Assembly: GCF_013373065.1 (NCBI RefSeq)
Contig: NZ_JABXIN010000002.1
Span: 124,001 to 188,000, forward strand
DNA length: 64,000 nucleotides
Direction of reading: 5' to 3'
Source: Algoriphagus sp.
Lineage (GTDB): Bacteria; Bacteroidota; Bacteroidia; Cytophagales; Cyclobacteriaceae
Positions 8,816 through 16,180 of the stretch are shown here, in pieces (positions within the stretch are counted from its first letter, which is position 1; the number at the start of each line of letters is the position of its first letter). A program made the translations under genes and the position numbers. The notes under the pieces were generated by a model that was given only the letters and a program-made list of their open reading frames with translations, did not search any database and had not been told where the DNA came from.

Positions 8816-9370
8816 TTTTCCAATGGTTGCTTCTTTTACTTTTTCAACCAGCTCTTCAAATTTACTTTTAGTGGATTTTACCGATGGGAAGAAAGGCTCT
8901 ACCGCATCAATCACGGTTGGCGCTAAAGGTTCAACATAGCCGATTAACTCAGATTCGCGCTTCCATTTTTTAGGAAGATCCAAATCAAACTCTTTGGTGA
9001 ACCACAAAAAAAGACTAAGAAAGAATCCAACTTTCAGCACACCGAAAAACAATCCCGCCACTTGATCAAAAGAGCCTAAAATGGTCAGATCCATGAATTT
9101 TTTCAGCACCCAACCCACACTATTGATCAGAAGGACACTAATGATAAAAATAATCAGAAAGCCAATAATCGGATAGGACAGGTTGACGGTTTCTACATTC
9201 TCCTCCAGCCATGCTGCTGCCGGTTCCATAAAATAAAATCCTAAAACTAGCGCTACAACAAAGCCGACAAGCCCCAGAATACCCAAAAGAAAACCTTTTT
9301 TGTACCCTTCATAGGCACCTAAAGCCAGCACAGCTACGATGACAATATCAACAATGGATTTTATTTCCAA
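8813..9370 (-). CDS. CvpA family membrane protein
   Basis: Small inner-membrane protein of 185 residues with four predicted helices (about 5-20, 28-48, 66-86, 102-122) and a charged C-terminal tail. The N-terminal 'IVDIVIVAVLALGAYEGYKKGF' pattern is typical of CvpA, named for colicin V production in E. coli; its biochemical role remains unclear. It starts with TTG at 9370, 3 bp after the stop of the yqeY gene, so the two form an operon. No in-frame ATG gives a complete first helix. Confidence 0.85.
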   Translation of the reverse strand: MEIKSIVDIVIVAVLALGAYEGYKKGFLLGILGLVGFVVALVLGFYFMEPAAAWLEENVETVNLSYPIIGFLIIFIISVLLINSVGWVLKKFMDLTILGSFDQVAGLFFGVLKVGFFLSLFLWFTKEFDLDLPKKWKRESELIGYVEPLAPTVIDAVEPFFPSVKSTKSKFEELVEKVKEATIGK

Positions 9371-9373
9371 GGC

Positions 9374-9826
9374 TTATGCGTTTAGTAAAGCTTTTACCTG
9401 ATCAGCAATAGCCTTGCCATCTGCCTTCCCTGCTAATTCTTTGCTGGCCATTCCCATCACTTTTCCCATATCCTTCATACCACTTGCACCGGTTTTAGAA
9501 ATGATTTCAGCAATGGCAGCCTTGATTTCTTCCGGAGATAAAGCTTTCGGCAAAAACTCCTGGATCACCTTCAATTCTGTCATCTCTACTTCATACAAAT
9601 CAAAGCGTCCCTGCTGCTCATAGATATCGGCAGAATCCTTTCGCTGCTTGGCTGCTTTGGTGAGCAATTTCATTTCTTCATCCGCAGAAAGCTCACCTTT
9701 TGCCCCTCCCTTCGTTTCTTCCAATAAAATCAAAGATTTGATGGCACGGAGCGCAGTGAGACGGGTTTTATCTTTTGCCAGCATGGCTGACTTAATTTCA
9801 CTTTCTATGTTTTGTTTTAAACTCAT
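9374..9826 (-). CDS. GatB/YqeY domain-containing protein
   Basis: Cytoplasmic protein of 150 residues covering the YqeY family end to end: 'MSLKQNIESEIKSAMLAKDKTRLTALR' style helix, 'EEMKLLTKAAKQRKDS', 'FLPKALSPEEI' and the 'GKVMGMASKELAGKADG' tail. YqeY resembles the tRNA-binding tail domain of amidotransferase subunit GatB. No enzymatic activity is established. It begins at ATG 9826 and is divergent from pdxJ, with a promoter region between them. cvpA follows 3 bp downstream. Confidence 0.93.
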   Translation of the reverse strand: MSLKQNIESEIKSAMLAKDKTRLTALRAIKSLILLEETKGGAKGELSADEEMKLLTKAAKQRKDSADIYEQQGRFDLYEVEMTELKVIQEFLPKALSPEEIKAAIAEIISKTGASGMKDMGKVMGMASKELAGKADGKAIADQVKALLNA

Positions 9827-9845
9827 GGGTACTCAGTTTATGTTA

Positions 9846-9853
9846 TAACTTTG
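9846..9853 (+). promoter_or_regulatory. Candidate -7 box (TAACTTTG) for pdxJ
   Basis: TAACTTTG matches TAnnTTTG and lies 34 bases before the pdxJ ATG. It is one half of a divergent promoter region. Confidence 0.5.
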
Positions 9854-9862
9854 TTCTAAAGA

Positions 9863-9870
9863 CAAAAATA
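9863..9870 (-). promoter_or_regulatory. Candidate -7 box (TATTTTTG) for yqeY-cvpA
   Basis: On the minus strand TATTTTTG matches TAnnTTTG, 36 bases before the yqeY ATG. A TTG at about 9895-9893, roughly 22 bases upstream, could be the -33 element. The boxes for the two directions are only 9 bp apart. Confidence 0.5.
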
Positions 9871-9887
9871 CCCTTTTCGGGCTTTTT

Positions 9888-10604
9888 ATGACCAAGCTTA
9901 GTGTAAATATCAATAAGATCGCTACCCTGCGAAATGCACGAGGGGGCAATAATCCCAATGTGGTACAAGTGGCAAAGGATGCAGAACGTTTCGGTGCCGA
10001 GGGCATTACCGTACATCCTAGACCCGATGAACGCCATATCCGGTATCAGGATGTTTTGGATTTGGCAGAGGTGGTCACTACAGAATTCAATATCGAAGGC
10101 TATCCGGATAAACGCTACATGGAATTAGTTAAGCAGGTCAAACCTGCTCAAGCTACCTTGGTTCCCGATCCACCGGATGCATTGACATCGAATACCGGCT
10201 GGGATACCATCACGCATCAAAGCATGCTTCAGGATATAGTCGCAGAGCTCAAAGAAGCTGGTTGTCGAGTTTCTATTTTCATCAATCCAGAGGCTAAGTA
10301 CTTTGAACCAGCAAAGCAAACGGGGACAGATCGGGTGGAACTTTACACCGAACCCTATGCTGTCCTTTTTCCAAAAGACCGCGAGAAGGCCGTTCAACCC
10401 TATGTAGAAGTTGCCCTTATTGCCCGTGAAATTGGATTAGGGCTCAATGCCGGTCACGATTTGGACTTGAATAATCTAGCGTTCCTGAAACATAAAATTC
10501 CTTTTTTGGATGAGGTTTCCATTGGCCATGCTCTTATCTGCGATGCCCTGTACTATGGATTGGAAAATACCATTCAGATGTATAGAAGGAGGTTGGAGCT
10601 TTGA
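9888..10604 (+). CDS. pdxJ: Pyridoxine 5'-phosphate synthase
   Basis: TIM-barrel enzyme that condenses 1-deoxyxylulose 5-phosphate with 3-amino-2-oxopropyl phosphate to make pyridoxine 5'-phosphate in the DXP-dependent vitamin B6 pathway. At 238 residues it has normal length. Family motifs are present: LSVNINKIATLRNARGG near 4-20, GITVHPRPDERHI near 39-51, the 'YTEPYA' strand, and GLNAGHDLDLNN near the phosphate-binding end. ATG 9888 is clear. The stop is followed within 8 bp by a period-7 repeat array and the four-helix-bundle unit, which separates pdxJ from the next gene. Confidence 0.97.
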   Translation: MTKLSVNINKIATLRNARGGNNPNVVQVAKDAERFGAEGITVHPRPDERHIRYQDVLDLAEVVTTEFNIEGYPDKRYMELVKQVKPAQATLVPDPPDALTSNTGWDTITHQSMLQDIVAELKEAGCRVSIFINPEAKYFEPAKQTGTDRVELYTEPYAVLFPKDREKAVQPYVEVALIAREIGLGLNAGHDLDLNNLAFLKHKIPFLDEVSIGHALICDALYYGLENTIQMYRRRLEL

Positions 10605-10610
10605 TTTTTT

Positions 10611-11087
10611 GTCAACAGACGACAGTCAATAGCCGACAGTTGTTAAAAAGATAATTTCACTAACAGTATCAGCTAAAGAAATGGCTTTTAAATTCGAAGA
10701 TTTACGAGTTTGGAAAATAGCAATTGAATTATCCGGAGAAATAAATCAAATAACCAAAGCTTTCCCTTTGGAGGAGAAATTTGTTTTAGCTACCCAAATT
10801 CAACGTGCTGCAGATTCTGTTGCTTTAAATATTGCGGAGGGGTCGACCGGACAATCTACCCCGGAGTTTAAAAAGTTTCTTGGGTATTCAGTTCGCTCGG
10901 CAATTGAGGTGGTTAGTTGCCTTTATCTTGGCAAAAAGAGAAACATTATTAGGGAAGAAGACTTTACTAAACTTTACAGCTCTTATGAAGATTTAATTAA
11001 AAAAATTCAAGCCCTAAAAACTCAATTTAAAAACGAAAATTTAACTATTCATAAGTTGGCTGTCGTCTGTTGACAGTGGACTGTTGA
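10611..11087. repeat. Inverted-repeat-flanked four-helix-bundle unit
   Basis: Bases 10611-10625 (gtcaacagacgacag) are the exact reverse complement of 11060-11074. Extending inwards, 18 of 19 bases match. Each arm is built of degenerate 7-base units: four NNNACAG-type heptads at 10612-10639 and four CTGTNNN-type heptads at 11060-11087. Between them is one gene, whose stop codon (11071-11073) and last four codons lie within the right arm. The whole looks like a discrete insertion between pdxJ and the esterase gene. Confidence 0.75.
10681..11073 (+). CDS. Four-helix-bundle protein (23S rRNA intervening-sequence protein family)
   Basis: At 130 residues it matches the four-helix-bundle/'S23' family (TIGR02436-type). 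The signature order is visible: 'FEDLRVWKIAIELS' at the start, 'FPLEEKFVLATQIQRAADSVALNIAEG' (about 29-55), then 'EFKKFLGYSVRSAIEVVSCL'. Relatives are encoded inside 23S rRNA intervening sequences, free-standing across Bacteroidota, and as the Avd accessory subunit of diversity-generating retroelements. No reverse transcriptase or variable repeat is present here. The gene is AT-richer than its neighbours and sits between inverted heptad arrays, the right one encoding its C-terminal Ala-Val-Val-Cys. The molecular function is not established. Confidence 0.88.
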   Translation: MAFKFEDLRVWKIAIELSGEINQITKAFPLEEKFVLATQIQRAADSVALNIAEGSTGQSTPEFKKFLGYSVRSAIEVVSCLYLGKKRNIIREEDFTKLYSSYEDLIKKIQALKTQFKNENLTIHKLAVVC

Positions 11088-11097
11088 CTCAAAAATT

Positions 11098-11856
11098 ATG
11101 AAATTAAACTATAAAAAATCAGGCACTGGTAAACCCCTCGTAATTCTTCATGGGCTTTTTGGCTCGGCAGATAACTGGTTTTCCATTGCAAGGGAATTGG
11201 AAAATGAGTTTACACTTTACCTTGTAGATCAACGGAACCATGGAGAATCTCCACATGCTGAGGAGTGGAATTATGAGGTCATGGTGGAAGATTTGCGGGA
11301 ATTGATCGATGAAGAAGGGCTCAGCGAAATTTTCCTGATGGGGCATTCCATGGGAGGAAAAACCGCCATGAATTTTGCAGTGACTTATCCAGATCGAGTT
11401 GAGCGGTTAATCGTTGCGGATATATCTCCTCGGTATTACCCAATCCATCATCAGACCATTTTGGAGGGATTGAATTCCATCAACCTTTCCGAGATCCAAT
11501 CCCGAAAAGATGCGGATGATCAATTGGCTAGATATATTAACATCCCAGGAATTCGCCAGTTCCTTTTAAAAAGTCTTGGGAGAGATAGAAACGGTTTTTA
11601 TTGGAAAATCAACCTGCCGGTCATTACCGAAAAAATCGAAGAGGTAGGAAAAGCATTAGAGGAAGACACCGTCTATGAAGGACCTACCCTTTTCTTAGCA
11701 GGAGCCAATTCCAATTATATCCAGCAAAGTGACCTCCCAGATATTCTGGAACACTTCCCGAATTATGAACTCGAGTTTATTGAAGGAGCAGGACATTGGC
11801 TGCATGCAGAAAAGCCAGATGCAGTAGTTCGGGAAATTCGTAGATTTCTATTATAA
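11098..11856 (+). CDS. Alpha/beta hydrolase (YbfF-like esterase)
   Basis: Cytoplasmic hydrolase of 252 residues. Oxyanion-hole motif 'ILHGLFGSADNW' is near 16-27, the nucleophile elbow GHSMGG has Ser84, and the catalytic His lies in 'GAGHWLHAEKP' near 233. 'DQRNHGESPHA' is typical of the YbfF/PaeB-type esterases, which hydrolyse short acyl esters and acyl-CoA. The natural substrate is unknown. ATG 11098 lies 10 bp after the heptad array, so transcription might read through the four-helix unit. DinB follows 13 bp downstream. Confidence 0.9.
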   Translation: MKLNYKKSGTGKPLVILHGLFGSADNWFSIARELENEFTLYLVDQRNHGESPHAEEWNYEVMVEDLRELIDEEGLSEIFLMGHSMGGKTAMNFAVTYPDRVERLIVADISPRYYPIHHQTILEGLNSINLSEIQSRKDADDQLARYINIPGIRQFLLKSLGRDRNGFYWKINLPVITEKIEEVGKALEEDTVYEGPTLFLAGANSNYIQQSDLPDILEHFPNYELEFIEGAGHWLHAEKPDAVVREIRRFLL

Positions 11857-11869
11857 AAACAGAACATTG

Positions 11870-12313
11870 ATGAAAGAAGCCATGCTAGAGATGTTGGTTC
11901 AGATGGAACTGACTAGTTCAAATCTTCAACAAGTACAAGACATACACTGGAATTGGAAACTTAATAAAAACTCCAATTCCATTGGATTTATTCTCTTGCA
12001 TATGGGTGAAATCGTCAATCTTTTTGGGACTTTTTTTGAGATCCCTACTGATGTCCAAAACACCACTTTAGGCTTTGAAGACAATGGGCAAGGAAAGGAC
12101 ATTCAAGCCAGCCTAGCCCTAATAAAGGAAGGATTCTCCAACTTAAAGGACCTAATTGAAAGCTCTGAAGAGGAGTTCTGGAAAGGAATTATTTTCACTC
12201 CATTCTTTGGTGAGGTAAGCAGATTTCGCTTATTCTCTCATATCCTCTTCCACCACTTTCACCATTCAGGTCAGATTTCTGCCATAATGAAAAAGGGTAG
12301 AAAATTTGACTAA
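11870..12313 (+). CDS. DinB family protein (putative metal-dependent)
   Basis: At 147 residues from ATG 11870 it follows the DinB four-helix fold. The first His is in 'FILLHMGEIV' near 45, and a His cluster 'HILFHHFHHSGQI' near 125-137 supplies the other metal ligands. DinB/YfiT-type proteins bind a divalent metal, and some transfer small thiols such as bacillithiol. The partner here is unknown. An upstream TTG (11867) is also in frame, but ATG is preferred. The 3' end precedes the ATG of the following methylase gene (12336) by 22 bp, suggesting an operon. Confidence 0.85.
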   Translation: MKEAMLEMLVQMELTSSNLQQVQDIHWNWKLNKNSNSIGFILLHMGEIVNLFGTFFEIPTDVQNTTLGFEDNGQGKDIQASLALIKEGFSNLKDLIESSEEEFWKGIIFTPFFGEVSRFRLFSHILFHHFHHSGQISAIMKKGRKFD

Positions 12314-12335
12314 GTCTACCAATAAACCATCTGAA

Positions 12336-13046
12336 ATGCCCCAAGGAAAGCTTTTCTTAATTCCAAATGTGCTCGCTGAAAATACAGCTGATGCTGTTAT
12401 CAGCCCCCAGGTTCGGGAAGTAATTCGACACACGAAAGTATTTTTGGTCGAAAACCCTCGGACCGCGCGCCGATATATTTCCAGTTTAAAACTAGGTGTA
12501 AACCTGGAAGAAGTACACATGGAAATTCTGGACAAAAACACAGCTCCAGAATCCGTAAACCGTCTACTACAACCTCTTTTTAAAGGAGCTGATGTAGGGA
12601 TAATATCCGAGGCAGGTTGCCCGGGGATAGCTGATCCGGGTGCGCTCGCCGTAGCACATGCTCATACCAGAGGGATTCAGGTGGTTCCACTTTCTGGACC
12701 CAGCTCTATGTTTTTAGCTTTGATGGGATCCGGTTTTTCCGGGCAATCTTTTGCTTTCCATGGGTATCTTCCGATTGACAAAAAAGAACGAGCCCAAGCC
12801 TTAAAAAAGTTAGAAACTGAATCCCTTCGGGAAAAAAGAGCCCAGATATTTATGGAAACCCCTTTTCGCAACAATCAGCTTTTGGAGGATTTACTGCGGG
12901 CACTTGCTCCGCAAACCAAACTTTGCATTGCGAAAAATTTAACTGCCTCGGACGAATTGATCCAAACCAAAACCATCCAAGACTGGAAAAAAACATCGAT
13001 TGATCTTCACAAAGTACCTACTGTTTTTGTTTTACAAAGCTTCTGA
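12336..13046 (+). CDS. Tetrapyrrole-methylase-family SAM methyltransferase (RsmI-like)
   Basis: At 236 residues from ATG 12336 (the frame opens earlier at TTG 12306), the sequence starts 'GKLFLIPNVLAENT' and contains 'ISEAGCPGIADPG' (about 90-102) and 'VVPLSGPSSM', the hallmarks of the RsmI/tetrapyrrole methylase fold. RsmI 2'-O-methylates C1402 of 16S rRNA. This protein is shorter, lacks the C-terminal RsmI extension and has Glu-Ala-Gly-Cys rather than the usual Asp-Ala-Gly-Thr. It is therefore best called an RsmI-like paralogue of unproven substrate. It precedes the dipeptidase by 2 bp. Confidence 0.85.
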   Translation: MPQGKLFLIPNVLAENTADAVISPQVREVIRHTKVFLVENPRTARRYISSLKLGVNLEEVHMEILDKNTAPESVNRLLQPLFKGADVGIISEAGCPGIADPGALAVAHAHTRGIQVVPLSGPSSMFLALMGSGFSGQSFAFHGYLPIDKKERAQALKKLETESLREKRAQIFMETPFRNNQLLEDLLRALAPQTKLCIAKNLTASDELIQTKTIQDWKKTSIDLHKVPTVFVLQSF

Positions 13047-13048
13047 AC

Positions 13049-14119
13049 ATGTTTACCGTTGACGCCCACTTGGACCTGAGTATGAATGCCCTCGAATGGA
13101 ATCGGGATCTTACGAAGCCGGTATTTGAAATCAATGCAAGAGAAGTTGGACTAGACGACAAACCTGACAGAGCAAAGGCCGTTGTCTCTTTACCCGAACT
13201 CCGAAAAGGAAATATTGGCTTGGTAGTAGCTACTCAAATTGCTCGATATGTTGCCCCTGACAATTCCCTTCCGGGATGGCATTCTCCTGAACAGGCATGG
13301 GCACAAACCCAAGGACAATTGGCTTGGTATCAGGCCATGGTAGAAAAAGGGGAAATGGCACAAATTCGAAATAAGGCTGAACTCGAAAATCATGTAGCGC
13401 TTTGGGAAAACGGAAAAGACAACAGCCAAAAACCAATTGGGTTTATTCTTTCTCTCGAGGGTGCCGACTCCATTATCTCTTTGGATTACCTTGAGAAGGC
13501 GTACGAATCCGGATTGCGTGCACTAGGTCCTGCCCACTATGGTCCGGGCAGATATGCTCATGGCACAGACGCCTCTGCCCCGCTAAATCAGCAAGGAAAG
13601 GAATTACTCCGGAAAATGGATGAATTGGGGATGATTTTGGACGCTACCCATCTTTGTGATCTGGCCTTTTGGGATGCACTGGAAATTTTTCAAGGTCCCA
13701 TTTGGGCGAGCCATAATAACTGTCGGGCCTTAGTGGATCACAATCGGCAGTTCTCAGATGAGATGATCAAAGCCTTGGTAGATCGAGGTGCTGTTATCGG
13801 GGGAGCTTTTGATGCATGGATGCTGAGTCCTGAATGGATTCGGGGGAAAAGCACGCCTAAACAACGAAATGTCACCATTTCCACCGTGTTGGATCACCTA
13901 GACCACATCTGTCAACTGGCCGGAAATGCCAACCATATTGGGATTGGATCCGATTTAGACGGAGCCTTTGGAAAAGAACAATGTCCTTGGGATTTGGAAA
14001 CCATCGCAGACTTGCAGAAAATCCCGGATTTGCTTCAAAAAAGAGGATACTCAGAGAATGATATCCAAAAAGTCATGAGCGGAAATTGGTTGAACTTTTT
14101 GAGGAAAAATTGGCCCTAA
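13049..14119 (+). CDS. Membrane dipeptidase family protein (peptidase M19)
   Basis: Metal-dependent dipeptidase related to renal dipeptidase, 356 residues. The first metal motif HxD is in 'DAHLDLS' (5-11). A bridging Glu follows in 'LSLEGADS', then His ligands in 'LDATHLCDLAFW' and 'WASHNNCRAL'. 'IGIGSDLDGAFG' near 292-303 carries the family Asp. There is no signal peptide, so the enzyme is cytoplasmic despite the family name. It would hydrolyse dipeptides, possibly including L-D or D-amino acid forms. The gene is tightly spaced (2 bp) behind the methylase, in one plus-strand operon. Confidence 0.92.
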   Translation: MFTVDAHLDLSMNALEWNRDLTKPVFEINAREVGLDDKPDRAKAVVSLPELRKGNIGLVVATQIARYVAPDNSLPGWHSPEQAWAQTQGQLAWYQAMVEKGEMAQIRNKAELENHVALWENGKDNSQKPIGFILSLEGADSIISLDYLEKAYESGLRALGPAHYGPGRYAHGTDASAPLNQQGKELLRKMDELGMILDATHLCDLAFWDALEIFQGPIWASHNNCRALVDHNRQFSDEMIKALVDRGAVIGGAFDAWMLSPEWIRGKSTPKQRNVTISTVLDHLDHICQLAGNANHIGIGSDLDGAFGKEQCPWDLETIADLQKIPDLLQKRGYSENDIQKVMSGNWLNFLRKNWP

Positions 14120-14212
14120 CCAAGACTATTTTGTTCAAATCTGTCTTTCTTTAAGTTGCATAAATAATTCTAATTGAATTATTTGCAGACAAAATCGCCA
14201 ACCTTAAAATTT

Positions 14213-15547
14213 ATGATAAACAAATACCTTTTGACTTCGGTCCTAGTGACTCTTTTTGCTTTTTCGATTGCTCAAGCTCAAAAATTAACCATTAGCGCCA
14301 ATCATTCTGATGCCAAATTCATCCTTTTGAATGATTATGATGATTCCGAAATGCAGGAATTAGGGATGGGAACCATTGAATACAAGCTTGAAAAAGATTC
14401 CCGAAACCGAATAAAAATCACGAAACCTGGTTTTCAACCCGTGATCAAAGAGTACAATAAAGACTTAAAATGGGACAAAGACCAGCGTGTTTCTTTGGAT
14501 GCCAGAAGAGTTGAAATTTCTGCTGAACCATATGATGCAGACATTTTTGTAGATGGGCGAAACATCGGAAAAAAGGCTATTTATCTGGTTATTGAAAAAG
14601 ACCGATTTCATACTGTAGAAGTTAAAAAAGCCGGTTTTGCACCAATCAGCAAGACTTATTACAATTCTCCTGATAGAGAAACTCCCCCAATCAAGGATTA
14701 TTTCGAATTGAAGGATCGCCAAGTAAGATTGGAAGTTCTCCCAGCAGATGGAGTAGTAACTGCCAATGGCGTTTCCATGGGAAGAGGAAACCAAGATATC
14801 AATGTGCCTTTGGGAGAATGTGTAACTGTAACCGTGAACAAGGATGGCTATGTGGAATACACAAAAGTATTCTGCAACAAACCGGATACCGATCCAGAGC
14901 CCCCAACACGGGAGCAGGCCTTGCTTGCTGATCGATTGGTAAAAATTACTACTAACCCAGCAGATGCAATTATCGAAATTGGTGGAAAAACTGTAGGAAC
15001 AGGAAGCTATGACCTAAAAGTACCATCCAATGGTAGTGTGGAGGTACGAGTCATGAAAGATGGCTATGTTCGATACACCAAAAATTATTACAACCAATCC
15101 AATATGCAGGAACCTCCGGTGACTGATTATATTGAAATGGCTGTAGATGAAGCCTATACTTCTTCGGTATCCTCCGATTTGGCAAATGTGCGAATTACTG
15201 TTCCTGTCAATTCCCAATATTCACCAGAAGAAGCTTGGCGTATTCTTTCTTCCATCATTACACGCTACTTTGACATTCTGGAAACCGTAGATTTCAATAC
15301 CGGATATTTAACCACTTCTTGGCAAGTTGAAAACTTTGCCTCTAGTGTTATCCGAACGCGAGTAATTGTGAGCAGCGGTGGAAACTCTGATCAATTGGCT
15401 TATGCTGTTAAATTAATCAGTCAGGAAGCCTATTTGGATGGAAGAAACCAAGTGACCGTAAAAGACGACGAGAAGTTTGAAGACTGGTCCCGAATTCTGA
15501 AAAAGTATGAAGGACTAATCCAAGAAATTCAAGCTCGACTACAATAA
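14213..15547 (+). CDS. PEGA-domain repeat protein, exported
   Basis: At 444 residues from ATG 14213 (earlier TTG rejected), it has a signal peptide (about 1-22, ending IAQAQ). Residues 25-320 consist of four similar beta-rich modules, each ending 'V..KKAGF/DGY' then 'Y.K.YYN', for example 'VEVKKAGFAPISKTYYN', 'VTVNKDGYVEYTKVFCN' and 'VRVMKDGYVRYTKNYYN'. This is the PEGA-like surface domain. The C-terminal 130 residues ('YSPEEAWRILSSIITRYFDILE') form a separate domain of unknown role. It is probably periplasmic or surface-exposed. A strong terminator follows. Confidence 0.8.
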   Translation: MINKYLLTSVLVTLFAFSIAQAQKLTISANHSDAKFILLNDYDDSEMQELGMGTIEYKLEKDSRNRIKITKPGFQPVIKEYNKDLKWDKDQRVSLDARRVEISAEPYDADIFVDGRNIGKKAIYLVIEKDRFHTVEVKKAGFAPISKTYYNSPDRETPPIKDYFELKDRQVRLEVLPADGVVTANGVSMGRGNQDINVPLGECVTVTVNKDGYVEYTKVFCNKPDTDPEPPTREQALLADRLVKITTNPADAIIEIGGKTVGTGSYDLKVPSNGSVEVRVMKDGYVRYTKNYYNQSNMQEPPVTDYIEMAVDEAYTSSVSSDLANVRITVPVNSQYSPEEAWRILSSIITRYFDILETVDFNTGYLTTSWQVENFASSVIRTRVIVSSGGNSDQLAYAVKLISQEAYLDGRNQVTVKDDEKFEDWSRILKKYEGLIQEIQARLQ

Positions 15548-15551
15548 ATGA

Positions 15552-15580
15552 AAAGGTCCCGAAAATCGGGGCCTTTTTTG
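15552..15580. terminator. Bidirectional terminator (PEGA gene / GMC operon)
   Basis: AAGGTCCCGA and TCGGGGCCTT pair around a short A-rich loop (about 15553-15573), followed by six T. The flanking genes converge on it. Confidence 0.85.
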
Positions 15581-15583
15581 ATT

Positions 15584-16177
15584 TTACAAACTCCAAGTAT
15601 TTCCTACATCCGAAAGCGGGATACATCCCAAATAATCCCCAGGAATAGGGTCATAGCTCAATATGTTTTTCCCAATTTCTTCGGAACTGAAGTATGCCCA
15701 CAATACCATGGATTTCAATCCCCTGTAGAAACCAACCGGCTCTTGGGGACCTACAGTTGAACCCCAAACCTTGGGAGCATATTTCGGTGATTTTGCCTCA
15801 TGTTCCTTTACACAAGAGGCTTTTTCTTCAGCATTAAGCTCTGCAAAGACTTTCCCATACTTTGATTTGCAATCCGAATTGAACTTTTCGATTTCAGCAA
15901 TCACCTTCTGCTGTCCTTCCTCATCGTAAGTTTTAGCATAAATCAAGTCGATGAAAATATCCGCCTTTACATCTAATCCTCCAGGGGTTTCGGTTTTAGG
16001 TAAAAGGAACTCAACAAATGAACTGATAAACCCAGCTTGATCTTCATTCAAAAACAAGGGAGTCCAAGACAGTCGATCCTGCTTGGCACATGCCTGCAGA
16101 AGGCTAAGCAAAGTTGGGGTTCCGGCAGCAGCACCGAGGGCCAAAGCCGATTTTTTGAGTGCATCTCGTCTATTCAT
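15584..16177 (-). CDS. Gluconate 2-dehydrogenase subunit 3 family protein (Tat)
   Basis: Small subunit of a GMC-type membrane or periplasmic dehydrogenase, 197 residues. The N-terminus has a twin-arginine signal ('NRRDALKKSALALGAAAG', 2-19) ending near a Cys (30), so it may be lipid-anchored. The mature part matches the subunit 3 family: 'FISSFVEFLLPKTETPGG' and 'DIFIDLIY'. In characterised enzymes this subunit is needed for export and assembly of the flavoprotein. It lies 3 bp downstream of the GMC gene, so the folded pair is probably exported together. No cytochrome subunit gene adjoins. Confidence 0.9.
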   Translation of the reverse strand: MNRRDALKKSALALGAAAGTPTLLSLLQACAKQDRLSWTPLFLNEDQAGFISSFVEFLLPKTETPGGLDVKADIFIDLIYAKTYDEEGQQKVIAEIEKFNSDCKSKYGKVFAELNAEEKASCVKEHEAKSPKYAPKVWGSTVGPQEPVGFYRGLKSMVLWAYFSSEEIGKNILSYDPIPGDYLGCIPLSDVGNTWSL

Positions 16178-16180
16178 GGC

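Noticed and set aside
10611-11087. Diversity-generating retroelement suggested by the Avd-like four-helix protein
   Set aside because: No reverse transcriptase, template repeat or variable repeat occurs in the neighbourhood.
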